NCBI GenBank assembly: GCA_029931535.1
Contig: JAQPZY010001405.1
Location: forward strand, 2,007,001 to 2,071,000
Reading direction: 5' to 3'
Source of the DNA: Margaritifera margaritifera
Lineage: Eukaryota; Mollusca; Bivalvia; Unionida; Margaritiferidae
Length of the DNA: 64,000 bases
The position numbers and the translations under genes were made by a program. The notes under the pieces are model-generated. The model saw nothing but the letters and a program-made list of their open reading frames with translations, was not told where the DNA came from and did no database searches. Below, piece after piece: positions 21,368-33,095 of the stretch. Numbering within the stretch: position 1 is the stretch's first letter; each line of letters opens with the position of its first letter.

Positions 21368-21900
21368 TAGTGACCGACTATTTAATCATCTTGGGAGGGC
21401 TTGGGAATTTCTTTCCGACCAGGATATATTTTTTTCTTTTATCTTGAGATAATTTTTTGATCTGTAAAATTTATGGGGTTTAACACCATTTTTTAGCACA
21501 CGATAGGCTATACATGGCAGCCAGTATATTTGGCAGAGGAAGAGCCCCGAAAGACCCTGGAAAGAACAATAATGACTCACGGGCAGCTACTGGTAAGCCT
21601 TCTCACATACCCATATTGGTCAAGCCAAGACTCGAATGCAGGCAGACAGTGGTGTGATGTCAGTGATCTGTAAAGGCAAGTGTCTTAGACCACTCTGCCA
21701 CCTGGGGCCCTGATAATTTTTTGAACTAATATGATAGATAGAATTAGTTGGGTTTTTTTTACAAATCAAAGCAAGAGTATTTTATTTTCAAGTTTTTGTT
21801 GGGCTGGAATATTTGATCAGAAAAATACATGTATCAGGCCACCACCACCACCACCACCACTACCACCACCACCTTTCTGAAAGTTAAGTGGTTGGTTCCT
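21368..21900. mobile_element. MITE-2 copy (with nested SINE)
   Basis: The left end AGTGACCGACTATTTAAT and the right end AGTTAAGTGGTTGGTTCCT are approximate inverted repeats. The interior has the family words ATTTCTTTCCGACCAGGATA, ATCTTGAGATA and CAAATCAAAGCAAGAGTAT. A type 2 SINE (21471-21713) splits it. A CCA-trinucleotide tract at 21838-21872 sits where other copies have C-rich sequence. Confidence 0.65.
21471..21713 (-). mobile_element. Type 2 SINE nested in MITE-2
   Basis: The plus strand shows GGGGTTTAACACCATTTTTT (tail complement), GCTATACATGGCAGCCAGTA, then GAGTCTTGG-type B box as CCAAGACTCGAATGC, and the head complement GACCACTCTGCCACCTGGGG. Its position inside MITE-2 shows that it is the younger insertion. 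Confidence 0.8.
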
Positions 21901-21907
21901 TTGGTTA

Positions 21908-22158
21908 ATGATGGTTGGTTTGTGGGTTTAACGCCATTTTTCAGCACATGATAGGCAATACATGGCGGCCAGTATATTTGCTGGAGGAAGAACCCAGGAA
22001 AACCATGGGAAGAACCACCAACCCACGTTATGCTACAGGCAAGCTTCACACATAACCACGTTGGCCCAGTCTGAGACTCGAACCCACTTGGACAGAGGTG
22101 AGATATCAGTGATCTGTAAAGGCAAGAACCTTAGACCACTCGGCCACCCAGGGTCCCC
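21908..22158 (-). mobile_element. Type 2 SINE with target-site duplication
   Basis: The tail complement GTGGGTTTAACGCCATTTTT, B-box complement GAGACTCGAACCC and head complement GACCACTCGGCCACCCAGGG are well preserved. GGTTAATGA flanks it on both sides (about 21903-21911 and 22162-22170), consistent with a target-site duplication. Confidence 0.85.
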
Positions 22159-22170
22159 TTAGGTTAATGA

Positions 22171-24586
22171 ACCCTTATCATATTTTTGTTATCATATCAC
22201 ACCTGTATAATAACACCACATGAGAAGGCAAAGTCGTCATGACCGAGGAATCCAAATGTACATCAAAATCAGATCTGTACACTTTTTACTTTACGGAATA
22301 AATCATATACAACATTTTTGTTGTTGTGATAAATAGAATTTTACATTTGTACTCATTTCAAAATAAATTTGTGGAACCCATTTAATCATTTTAATCTTTA
22401 GCTGGCCAAGGCTCACAATATGTAGAAATTATTCCACTCCTTTCATAAATTTCATTTAAAATTTGCACTCCTGCAATGTCCTATAAATATAATTTATGAT
22501 ATGGGCAATTAGTGGTATTTGCAATAGAGTCACTAAATTTTACATGGTTAACATTGGCACTCTCTCTAAGTAACTGTCATTGACATTTAATTCTATAAAT
22601 GGTAAATTTATATGCACTCTAAAATCAGTATACAATGGGCAAAAGAAAACACACAGCTTATTAAAATGTAAATTTGCAAAGGCAGCAACAGACTTTTGCA
22701 CCTTATCACCACCTTGTTGCACATGATAAATTTGGTGCAGGATAATGCATATAGATTGCAAATTTTCTGCCCTGGAAGCTGTATTTGATAAATGTGCTTT
22801 TCAGTACTATCAGAGTCAGGTGTCAAGCATCAGTGCATTTTCTGCTACCATGACACATTTGTTAAGATGTCAAATAGGAAATTTCAATCAGCTATGGTGC
22901 TTCTGGACACAGCTGTCAAAGCATACATCATTTGAGTAACAGGTTTTATTTAAAATAAAACTATACGTCAGTAATGGTACATAATAGGCATTTAAAAGAA
23001 ACTTTGTTGAAATATTTTATAGGTAAAAATTTTTGTTTCAGCATTATATTGCATCACTGTTGGTTCAAACCACTTCAAGGTAAGGTAAAAAAAAAAGAAG
23101 GTCTGTTTTGGGTCTTCTGACTGGCCCTTTTTTCAACTCGCGAACCCTAAACTTTTTTTTAATAAAAAAACCCCACAATAATAATACAGATTAAAAAAAA
23201 AACAACGCAAAATTGATGATCTGTATAGTCAGTGATGATCTGGTACCGTTTCAGTATTATGCCATACCGCGCACATATCAAGGGAAATTTGGAATTCTCT
23301 GCTTTGTTCACAGTGACATATCTAAACATGCCTTCGATTTTCCCAACGACCTGGTGTAGCCTTGTTGTCATTAAATGAGGTGAATGTTCCCACAGAAAGA
23401 AAGGGAACTATATGGTGATGGTCCCCAATAATACAACTGTCGAGCAGTTATTTCAGCGAGAACATGAAGGCATCAGCTGAAGATAGCATGCAGCAGGTCC
23501 CTAGATGCAAGGGACAAACAATTCGAGGTTCGAATATTTGTATTTAATTTCTGTAATCTATGAAGATATAAATTATAAATAAAAATGTTGATATTTACCT
23601 ATTTTCTTACAATTTTAAATCCTTGTATTTCAATGAAATATTGAATATAGTCCCTTGTTTTGATGTTTATATTAGCCTTATAACAATGTCATACGACTAA
23701 GTATCCTGACAGCACATTTAGGCCTAAACAACTTCATTCAAATTCGAGTCATAATCTACGTCTGTTTGGATAAAAAGTGTGATTTCTAGGAACTATATTC
23801 TTTTGAAATATATTAAAGAAGAGGAATTTGGATAGTATAATAAGATTAAAAAAACGACTTAAATGTTATATACAGTTTATTATAAATATTAATATATATT
23901 GATAGTTGGTGTTTATTAATAATTGAATATCTGACATTTACTTTTAAGTGCTTGTAAAACACTGTTTAATTAGTGCCATATGCAATTTGTATGACAACAT
24001 ATATATTTCTATGTATGTACATGTATACTGGTATATAACAATGGTATATAACAAAGTTAACAAACAATTAACAAATATCTACACTTTTTTTTAGACCCCC
24101 ACCACCACCACACAAAAAAAAAAATTAGTACCTACCGTTCCTATTTTTTGTGGAGAACAAGACCAGAGACAGACCTATATTTTTTTTTTTTTTTTTGCCT
24201 AACAGCTTGGACCCTGGTCTAGCGCAAGTTGATCTGGATCCTTGGCATTCAAACTTGGTTGTGCGTCATACACAATTAAAAAAAATTATTGCAAGCAAGT
24301 GATCATCTTGTATTATTGTGTGCAGGTGTGAGGAAACGGATCAGATTAAATAAATTGTATACAGTTACGCTCATTTTTACAATATATTTAAGGGAAATAT
24401 ATAATGGGCAGACGATGTGGAGATGATGCTCATGTTACTACAAGTTCATATCATTGCTTACAATTTATCTATAAATAAAACATGTACTATATATAGGTAC
24501 ATGTATTAATATATATAATACATTGTAAACAAGAATACAAGGCCCAGTTATGTTACTAAGGATCAAGCAGCGGGTTGATCCTGTTA
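22171..24586. other. No recognised gene
   Basis: AT-rich sequence with homopolymer runs at 23087-23097, 23153-23160 and 24179-24197. I found no array, no SINE or MITE, and no open frame with a splice context worth naming. Confidence 0.4.
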
Positions 24587-24599
24587 GACTTGACAAGTT

Positions 24600-24837
24600 G
24601 TTGTTGTAGTTGGGTTTAATGCCATTTTTCAGCACATGATAGGCTATACATGGCAGCGAGTATATTTAGTGGAGGAAGACCCCAGAAAAGAACCGCTGAC
24701 CCACGGGAAGCTACTGGCAAGCTTTCTCACATACTCATGTTGGTCGAGCTGAGACTCGAACTCACATGGACAGAGGTGAGATGTGTGAGTGATCTGTAAA
24801 GGTGAGCGCCTTAGACCGTTTGGCAACCCAGGGCTCC
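24600..24837 (-). mobile_element. Type 2 SINE with clear target-site duplication
   Basis: The tail complement GGGTTTAATGCCATTTTTCA, B-box complement GAGACTCGAACTC and head complement CTTAGACCGTTTGGCAACCC are present. TAGACTTGACAAG occurs immediately on both sides (24587-24599 and 24838-24850), a perfect 13-bp duplication. Confidence 0.9.
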
Positions 24838-24850
24838 TAGACTTGACAAG

Positions 24851-25749
24851 CTAATGCTTATTCACTTAGCATGGGGGTGCATCATATTTCTTTGATTATG
24901 GCAAAATTCTCAGACAATGGATAGGGAGAAAAGACGGGAAACTATTTACCCAGGATCCACATTAAATGGTAAGTTAGGAAAAATAGAAGCAATTTGATAA
25001 GTAAGCATGCATAACCCCCACTCCCACTCCCCACCAGTCAGCTGTGGTACTGGGCCCCCCACCCCCACCCTGCTTTGGGGAGGCTGAGGTCGAGTTTTCC
25101 TTTTCTTGTAAATTCTAGGATTCAACACTGCATTATAGTAGTGTTGGGATTTGGTTCAAATTTAAAGATCCATTGATTTTAATTGGTTGGTGATATATTC
25201 TAGATTTTTAATGAACAGTGTCATTTTCACACTTGGAATGGTTAAGTTGCTTGTATCTGAAGTCAAATGGTTTGCCAGCGCATTTGTTGTTTGCATGTAG
25301 TTGACACTTGGGTTGTACTAAAACACTGGAAGACTATATTAACTGGAAGCACTTGTTCACATAATTTACTTTTCCAGGTAGATTTCATCCTTAAAAGTTG
25401 AACAATAAAAAGAAAGAAAGAAATTGTTTATATTGAACATTTGGTCATTTGACTTTTTCAACCTGGAATCTTGTTATATTTATTAATTGTCACACCACTC
25501 CTTCATGGGAATCTGTTGTCGTACTTTTATCACTTTTTCATAATTTTCATAATTTGTTTGTAATTTTTTTGTACACTTTTTGATTATATCTTTTTTTCAG
25601 GTGTAGAAATAGTTCTAGAAAAAAATTAGTTATCATTTTCTTAGGTACTGAAAATTTTAAACATTGTTATAAGTAAAAAGTTATTTGTACATGTAATACT
25701 AGAGGGAATTTTTTTTTTATGGATTGATGGTGTTTGTAAAATTGGAGTG
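24851..25749. other. No recognised feature
   Basis: C-rich low complexity at about 25014-25075; otherwise AT-rich with nothing supported. Confidence 0.4.
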
Positions 25750-25936
25750 TACCGTATATCAAGTCCAACTGCAAACAACATAGACACTGATCTGCCATCA
25801 CATAATGTGCTTTCAAATGAGGGTGTGTTGTTTGCTATACCGATTACTCCCAAAAAACTGCACATTATGCAATGGCAGATCTGGCTCTGTCTAGTTAGCA
25901 GTTGGGCTCAATTTGTAAGCGAGTGTATAAAGTATG
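25750..25936 (-). mobile_element. Double-hairpin MITE copy 7 (diverged)
   Basis: It starts TACCGTATATCAAGTCCAAC and ends near GCGAGTGTATAAAGTA. Hairpin B (CATAGACACTGATCTGCC) precedes a hairpin A that has lost most of its left arm (ACTGCACATTATGCAATGG, then CAGATCTGGCTCTG). Confidence 0.75.
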
Positions 25937-26645
25937 AAAAATTACAGACAATACAGTATTCTATTAATTTGACAAACAATTACATATAAATTCATAATAT
26001 TGAAAAGGTGTCATTATTTTGTTATGCCCACGATGCTTAACCTAACATGTTTCTAATACAAATATTTTTGTACTACTATGTGTGGTTTCTTGTTTCCGGC
26101 TTACGGTCAGTATCTAATGAATAAATGTGAACCTCTTAACTAGACCACTCTCTATGGAAGATGGAGTAACCACAACTTTGTTATGAATGGGTCACTAGTA
26201 CTGCTTAGTCAGGTGAAGAAAAAAAAAATTCCCTTTCATAGTGTACTTTTCACATGAACACAAGTAGAAGAAAGTTTGAGACAAAGGGAAAACAAAGGTG
26301 TTTGGCTTAGGGCAGACCAAAGACGCCTTGTCTAGTCAGTTGCTCTTTTCAGAATTTGTGGGCCCAGTGCTGCCAAGTTTATGAAATTGTCCTGTCTTCA
26401 GATGGAGACACAGTTACGATTTATATTCAGGAAGGACTTCACTTAGTATTTTAAAATCTATGACATCTACAGTTTTGTCACATTTCTCATCAGTTATTCT
26501 AAAATGTCCTAAAAAAATCATTTAGAGAATAAATTTGCACAAAATACATGTATTGTGTACATATAGCATGCAGGTATTTAATTTTTAACAAGATGACTCC
26601 GGCTTAGAACAAAAGTATAAGGCTTATCAAGTTATTCTTAACAAA
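25937..26645. other. No recognised feature
   Basis: AT-rich sequence; no gene, repeat or RNA feature that I can support. Confidence 0.4.
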
Positions 26646-27023
26646 ATTGTATGCCCCACCAGGTAAATTGTATGCCCCACCAGGTAAATTGTATGCCCCA
26701 CCAGGTAAATTGTATGCCCCACCAGGTAAATTGTATTCCCCACCAGGTAAATTATATGCCCCACCAGGTAAATTATATGCCCCACCAGGTAAATTGTATG
26801 CCCCACCAGGTAAATTGTATGCCCCACCAGGTAAATTGTATGCCCCACCAGGTAAATTGTATGCCCCACCAGGTAAATTGTATGCCCCACCAGGTAAATT
26901 GTATGCCCCACCAGGTAAATTGTATGCCCCACCAGGTAAATTGTATGCCCCACCAGGTAAATTGTATTCCCCACCAGGTAAATTATATGCCCCACCAGGT
27001 AAATTGCATGCCCCACCAGGTCA
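26646..27023. repeat. 21-bp minisatellite, 18 units
   Basis: The unit TTGTATGCCCCACCAGGTAA plus A is repeated 18 times with few variants: units 5 and 16 have TATTCC, units 6, 7 and 17 have TTATATG, and unit 18 has GCATG. Because 21 is a multiple of three, two plus frames and one minus frame are open across it and translate as seven-residue repeats (YAPPGKL, MPHQVNC, TIYLVGH). I take none as a protein. Every unit contains CCAG|GTAAAT, a good match to a splice donor. Confidence 0.95.
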
Positions 27024-28905
27024 GTTGTTGGGCAACATAGTGTTACCCTTTGTTTATCATTTCTTCTGTATGTCAGTCATTTCATCCATCACACCTTGGT
27101 TATGATTTGGATTAATTTTTCAGGCATTGTGGTTGGACATGGTGCTTTATGAACACATTTCCTTTTAACACTTTAACACAGTGACACACAATACTGCTAT
27201 ATTTATGGTGGATAAGGTCATAATAACTATTTTTAAAAACAATATATATGAAAAGAAAGTCAAAGCAAAAATAACTTTTGTTCACCTTGATATCAGTTAA
27301 ATGCATTTTCATTTGTAATACTGACAAATGTTTTTTTAAAAAGTATGTATTAATTGGGAAAGTACAGTCTTATATCCATGGCAGTTGCATAGACAACTCA
27401 ATTTGGAACTATGTACAGTTTTATATCAAGTATAGTTTGCTGAGGTTTGCAAGTGAAATCGTTCCTCAGATGATGTAGGAGGGAGAGTTTGTTATCTCTA
27501 CAGATCTGAAATGAGTTGTATGGCATTTTGGTAGCTAATAAAATTGAGAAAAAAATTCTGACAGCAGAAAAGGAAACCATGTGCAGTTGCAGAAAAAAAA
27601 TACCATTTACTTGCAAATAAATAAACTAAATAGTGCAAGAGAACTTCCTTCAATTTGGAAATCTCGCAAAAGGTCGAAGTGTCAAACATTACGCAGAAGT
27701 GATCCTTGGAGATAAGGTTTAAACCGGGGGATTTCGATTGGGGTAACAATCTCCTAGGTCCATTGATAGAAATAAGATAGCAGGCCAGGTTAGCTTGGGG
27801 ACGCTATCAGAGTACTACACACTTCCTGTGGTGGGTTACTCCCCACGCTATGTGTAGCAGCAGTTTCATTCATGAATTTTAGGGTAATTAGGTGGGACCA
27901 TATCACTCTACTTGGGCAGTTCAATGAGACTTAACGCTCTAGTGACACTGCAAGGTTTTGGAGGGTAAATTGGGGAGGTCAATATATCTTTACATCCATT
28001 CATGTACTGACAAATGATGAGTGTGGTCAAATTGAATAAGTTGGATCAAACAAAAGTGTCTGTTCTGTTTGATTGGATTAAATCATTGAAGTTCCCCAAG
28101 TGTTATAAAATTGATGTCAGGCCTTTTTAGGTAGGGCAGTAAATTCAACATCTTAAGAAGCTTGTTACATAGTTCAATGGTAGAATTTTAAATGGTTACT
28201 GTAATATATAGCCTCAATTAGCAAGATTTTCTCTATAAGAAGCCACTTCAGTCAATCAAGTTCTTAACCTAATTCTACCTTGGGGTTGGTTTTTTTATTT
28301 ATGACATTCATTTCCAGATGTAAAAAATTTAGATTTCTAAATTCAGAGTGTATGATTTAAGATCAGTTTCAGCTAACCATCTTTCCATACCAGAACCAAA
28401 AAAAGAAGTCTTTAAGAATTGTTTTGAATATGTGCGGCCACTGATTTGGAACAGAATCTCGAAGGAAAAAAAGTGCAAATATAAATGCTTTTAACTATAA
28501 TCTAATTCAGTTGATGAAAAGTGGAACCTGTTTGATTTGCCAAATAGATTAAACTTAAAGTATATATTCTCAAATGTTCCACTTTATTGCCTCACTATTT
28601 TGTACTGTATATACCTGGTTGGACCATGTTCTTATCAATTTTTCTGAATATTATGTCCATATATAAATTTAGATTAGTATTAAGGTTGGTTTGTGGTTAT
28701 TTTGGGTATAAACTTGTGTATTTTTTTTTTTTTTTCTTTGTTCCTCTAGAAAGAATTAATTGTTTATGTGCCATTCATTATTGTGTGTGCAGTTATGTAC
28801 TCTGTATGCAGATATGCAGAAAATACAGGGCCACAAGGAGGATTAGTTCCATGCAACAAATTTAAATGAAGTCATCATTATTATTATTGTTGTTGTTGTT
28901 GTTGT
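27024..28905. other. No recognised feature
   Basis: Single-copy-looking AT-rich sequence. A short GTT run sits at the end (28890-28905). No gene or array is supported. Confidence 0.4.
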
Positions 28906-29140
28906 TAAGGGACTGACCATTTAAATTTCGAGGGAGACTGATGTTGTTTTTTTTTACCAGGGTATTTTCTGTTTCTTTTAACACAGGATCATTTTTTATA
29001 AACTAAAATGATGGATAATGTAAGGTCTTTTTTCTACAAATCAGAGCAAGACAAATTTTTGAAGCTTTTTAGGCAGCCAGAAATTTTAAAAACAAATCCC
29101 AGGCCCTCCTCCACCCCAAAAATTAAAAGGTTAGTCCATA
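28906..29140. mobile_element. MITE-2 copy
   Basis: The left end TAAGGGACTGACCATTTAA is matched by the inverted right end TTAAAAGGTTAGTCCATA. The interior includes CTACAAATCAGAGCAAGAC, and a C-rich stretch before the right end, as in the other copies. Confidence 0.7.
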
Positions 29141-29911
29141 AGCAGCAGTGTTCTTTCAAGGACAGTACTTTATGTTCAAAGTTACTCTGACATTAGTATA
29201 CTGATTCTTAACAAATACAGTTGTAGAAGAATAAAGTTGGTACTTCAGAAAGGTAACAATAGAGGATGCAGGCTTCCAATAAATAGGAAGAACTTGTATC
29301 CACCTACACCGCTTTCATTGGCAGGTAGTTTTACTTTCTCTATGAACAAAACACCTCAGCTCACTAGATGCAGTGCTGCACATGCTCAGCAGTTAGAATT
29401 CAGTGAAGAAAGCTGAAGGAAATCCGGTTGTTTCACATCCTGGGAGATGAGCTATTCTATATCTGTAGTCTACTGTATTCAATTTTTTTACGGGATGTGT
29501 GACTATGGTGCAGTACTTAATTATTATATCTTTTTGTGCAAGTATGAGAAAAAGTTCAACAAAGGAAGTAATCTTCTATGTATAGAATAAAAACAGCCTA
29601 AAAACACATCTACCAAAAAAAAACAAAATTTAATAAAGAGGACGCTCTAGCGACCTCTAATTACATATATTGTGTTACATATATTGTTATTGTGTTCTCA
29701 TCTTTCTTGTTTCTTATCCTTATAAAAGATTATGTAACAGCTCCATCTTTGAATTTCATTTTCAGTCTTTAAGATAAGTGAAGTAACAGATTTAATGACA
29801 TTTTGATTCAGATTTCAGTTTTTAAAATGAAACAGTTAAGTCTGTCTTTCTCTCAATCTATTTGGCAGATGTAAAACACACCACTATCAACTTTCTCTTC
29901 TCGTCTGCCTT
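29141..29911. other. No recognised gene; would be 3' flank of the minus-strand candidate
   Basis: If the minus-strand candidate at 29912-30046 is real, this is its 3' untranslated region. ATTAAA on the minus strand lies at 29789 and 29627 (TTTAAT on the plus strand). No other signal is seen. Confidence 0.3.
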
Positions 29912-30046
29912 TCATTTGTCAATTACAATAATTACTGACATCGCACCTGAATCATCTCCGTCTGCCTTCTCCAATTCTTTAACTGTCAATCCACCTTTGG
30001 ATAAAACTGCCAAGGCTTGTATGTTCACCCCCAGGAAGCCAATGCA
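29912..30046 (-). CDS. Candidate terminal coding exon, unknown protein
   Basis: On the minus strand, after an AG acceptor (CTAAATGACAACAG), 44 codons read without interruption to a TGA at 29912-29914. The peptide includes LAVLSKGGLTVKELEKADG at residues 12-30 and ends in GAMSVIIVIDK. Its balanced, charged composition stands out from the surrounding AT-rich DNA. The acceptor's pyrimidine tract is weak. I do not recognise the family; an acidic DGDDSG stretch is not a proper EF-hand. The plus strand is also open here, so strand choice is an inference from composition. Confidence 0.25.
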   Translation of the reverse strand, partial: CIGFLGVNIQALAVLSKGGLTVKELEKADGDDSGAMSVIIVIDK

Positions 30047-30339
30047 CTGTTGTCATTTAGAGTTGGCAGCCAGTGAATTTGCTGCCAAACATATTTTTTT
30101 TTCTGTTGGCTATTTTTAAAAAAAAAAAAGATTCTACATTTTTAGAAATAATTCAGTTACCTTAAAACCCCTTTCAGATAAATATGCATTTTAAGAAGCT
30201 GAAAATTCAACATAAAGTTTAAAGGAAAGTATAAAATATGTCGAGGGATCAGCAACTACATTACATATAAACATACATTTTATCACAGACAGAAATGCAG
30301 TAAAACATTGTATACTGGTCATGTGTTTTAAAGCAGACA

Positions 30340-30341
<2 letters not shown>
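30047..30341. other. No recognised feature
   Basis: AT-rich sequence with an A-run at 30118-30129; it leads into a TA microsatellite. Confidence 0.4.

Positions 30342-30392
<51 letters not shown>
30342..30392. repeat. (TA)n microsatellite, about 25 units
   Basis: Uninterrupted alternating T and A over 51 bases. Confidence 0.95.
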
Positions 30393-30395
<3 letters not shown>

Positions 30396-30449
30396 GTCCT
30401 CTTTGCACATACTCTATTTACCATTAAAATATGGACACACATTTGCGAT

Positions 30450-30610
30450 ATCAGCAAGCCAGATCAGTCAGAATATACATGTATTGTGTCAGCAGATCAG
30501 ATTCCAGGCAGTTTCCAGACTTGAAATCCAGGTTAGTAGAACTGTCAGTGAAGACCCTGATATGCAGGTACATAATGCAATGGTAGATTTGGGTCAGAGT
30601 TTTGCTCAGC
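30450..30610 (+). mobile_element. Double-hairpin MITE copy 8 (decayed)
   Basis: Recognisable pieces are CAGCAGATCAGATTCCAGGC, the linker TTAGTAGAACTGTCAGTG, GAAGACCCTGATATGCAGG, and ATAATGCAATGGTAGATTTG. The linker order places hairpin A before hairpin B. Termini are lost. Confidence 0.5.
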
Positions 30611-30660
30611 CAAATACAGTGTTTTAACACACTTGGGAATGTAATGTGCTTTCTGCTAGT

Positions 30661-31368
30661 GGCAGTAACATCTACAATATACTGTCTGATAGTGGCAGTA
30701 ACATCTACAATATACTGTCTGATAGTGGTACATGTAGTAACATCTACAATATACTGTCTGATAGTGGTACATGTAGTAACATCTACAGTATACTGTCTGA
30801 TAGTGGCAGTAACATCTACAGTATACTGTCTGATAGTGGCAGTAACATCTACAGTATACTGTCTGATAGTGGTACATGTAGTAACATCTACAGTATACTG
30901 TCTGATAGTGGTACATGTAGTAACATCTACAGTATACTGTCTGATAGTGGTACATGTAGTAACATCTACAATATACTGTCTGATAGTGGCAGTAACATCT
31001 ACAATATACTGTCTGATAGTGGTACATGTAGTAACATCTACAATATACTGTCTGATAGTGGCAGTAACATCTACAATATACTGTCTGATAGTGGCAGTAA
31101 CATCTACAGTATACTGTCTGATAGTGGTACATGTAGTAACATCTACAGTATTACTGTCTGATAGTGGTACATTTAGTAACATCTACAATATACTGTCTGG
31201 TAGTGACAGTAACATCTACAATATACTGTCTGATAGTGGCAGTAACATCTACAATATACTGTCTGATAGTGGCAGTAACATCTACAATATACTGTCTGAT
31301 AGTGGCAGTAACATCTACAATATCCTGTGTGATATTGGCAGCAACATCTACAATATGCTGTCCATACT
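30661..31368. repeat. 33/39-bp minisatellite, about 20 units
   Basis: The unit is GTAACATCTACAATATACTG, TCTGATAGT, joined by either GGCA (33 bp) or GGTACATGTA (39 bp). A second polymorphism (ACAATATA/ACAGTATA) runs in blocks. Both periods are multiples of three, so four frames stay open, the longest 299 codons; a one-base insertion near 31151 breaks one of them. The translations are pure repeats and I do not call a protein. Confidence 0.95.
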
Positions 31369-31482
31369 TGGACATCATTCTGACATTCCATGCAATGTTG
31401 TGCCATGGAGAATAACATTGTTATTTTTATGGAGGTTTGGGTATATAGGAATCCTTGTAGCCATCTGTCCATCCATCCTTCC

Positions 31483-31718
31483 AGGTGGCCGAGTGATCTA
31501 AGGCACTCGCCTTTACAGATCACTTACATCTCACCTCTGTCCACATGGCTTTGAGTGTCAGCTTGGCCAACATGGGTATGTGATAAAGCTTGCCAGTAGC
31601 TTCCTGAAGTTTGTTGGTTCTTCCTAGGGTTTCCAGGGTTCTTCCTCCACCAAATATACTGGCTGCCATGGGCTGAAAAATGGTGTTAAACCCACAAAAC
31701 CAAACAAAACAAAACCAT
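31483..31718 (+). mobile_element. Type 2 SINE
   Basis: The head GGTGGCCGAGTGATCTAAGG, body GGGTATGTGATAAAGCTTGC, CCTCCACCAAATATACTGGC, and tail GGTGTTAAACCCACAAAACC are clear. The B box is degraded (GGCTTTGAGTG). CCATCCATCC flanks both ends and may be the target-site duplication, though it is low complexity. Confidence 0.85.
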
Positions 31719-33095
31719 CCATCCAATCTTGTTAGTGCAACAAGTCCTGCAGTTTTTGATTGATTGCCATAAAACTTGGTAAATATTATGGTCATCACCT
31801 GGAGATGTGAATATGGGCATAATACTTGGTTTACAAAATTTTGAAAAGAGTCGTTGCCTTTTTTAAATTGCAGCTAAATGCAGTGTATGATACATCTTGT
31901 GAATGCTAGTCTTACATTCTTAAACTAATTTATGTGAAACTTTGTAAATGTTATGGTCATCATCTGAAGATGCACATATCAACAAATCACTTTGCTCTGA
32001 CCTTTTGTGCAAGAGTTATTGACCTTTTTGTCTCATAGCTGAATACAGTATATGACAGACTCATAGCTGAATACAGTGTATGACAGACTCTTAGCTGAAT
32101 ACTGTGTATGACATTCTCGTAGCTGAATACAGTGTATGACAGTCTTGTGGCTGAATACAGTGTATGACAGACTCATAGCTGAATACAGTGTATGACAGAC
32201 TAGTTGATGAATACAGTGTATGACAGTCTCGTAACTGAATACAGTGTATGACAGTCTCATAACTGAATACAGTGTATGACAGACTCTCTTAGCTGAATAC
32301 AGTGTATGACAGACACTTTTGAATGCATCTAGTCTCAGAGTTCTTGATGTATCACTGTAAAACTTGAATCTTATTATGGTCATCATCTGAAGATGCACCA
32401 ATCAACAAATTAGTATCCTACCACAAGTTTTATACAAGTTATCGCCCTTTTTGTCTTGCATCTTAATGCAGTGTATGACATAATTTTGTGAATGCAATTA
32501 GTCAATCAGTTTTTGATGGATCATTGTGAAACTTTGTACATATTATGGTCATCACCTGAATATGTGCTTATCAATGAGTCAGTGCTCCTGTGAGTTTTGT
32601 TAGAGTTATTGCACTTTTTTTACTTGGAGCTGGATGTAGTGTATGTCAGAATTTTGTCAATGCAACTAATCTCAGTTTTCAATGGATCGCCATGAAACTT
32701 TGTACATGTTATTGACATTATATGAAGTTGTGCATATTGACCATCACTACGGTATCAAATTTTTTATAGAATTATTGTTCTTTTTGTCTTGCAGCTGAAT
32801 ACAGTATAAGTCAGAAAGACCGAACCTTGTGAATGTAGCTTGTCTTGCAGTTTTTTATGGATCGCTGAGAAATTTGTTGCCAAATCTTCGTGCTTCCATG
32901 ATTTTCTGTAAGACTTACTGCCTTTTGTGACACGGCTGGATGCTATATATGATAGAATTTTGTGAATAAAACAACTCTTGCAGTTTTCATTGGATTGCTG
33001 CAAAACTTGTTATTTATTATGGTCATCATGGTCATCATCAGAAGATATCCATATTGACAAATCATTGTACTCACATTATTTTCAGAAGAGTTATG
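31719..33095 (-). repeat. Mollusc-type dispersed repeat, about 150-200-bp units
   Basis: Six or seven diverged units each contain GATGGATCATTGTGAAACTT, TTATGGTCATCATCTGAAGA, GAGTTATTGACCTTTTTGTC and GCTGAATACAGTGTATGAC. I recall this family as common in bivalve and gastropod genomes; the strand is not established. It contains the 28-bp expansion listed separately. Confidence 0.65.
32033..32314. repeat. 28-bp minisatellite, 10 units
   Basis: The unit TCATAGCTGAATACAGTGTA plus TGACAGAC is repeated ten times; the last is 30 bp. The same words occur only once per unit in the surrounding dispersed repeat, so this is a local amplification of one segment of it. Confidence 0.9.

Noticed and set aside
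26627..27105. Three overlapping frames of 129-152 codons with seven-residue repeats.
   Set aside because: They are generated by the 21-bp array; being open in three frames argues against selection on any one.
30602..31501. 299-codon plus-strand frame and a 243-codon minus-strand frame.
   Set aside because: Both are products of the 33/39-bp minisatellite, whose periods are multiples of three. They show only repeated units and no independent coding signal.
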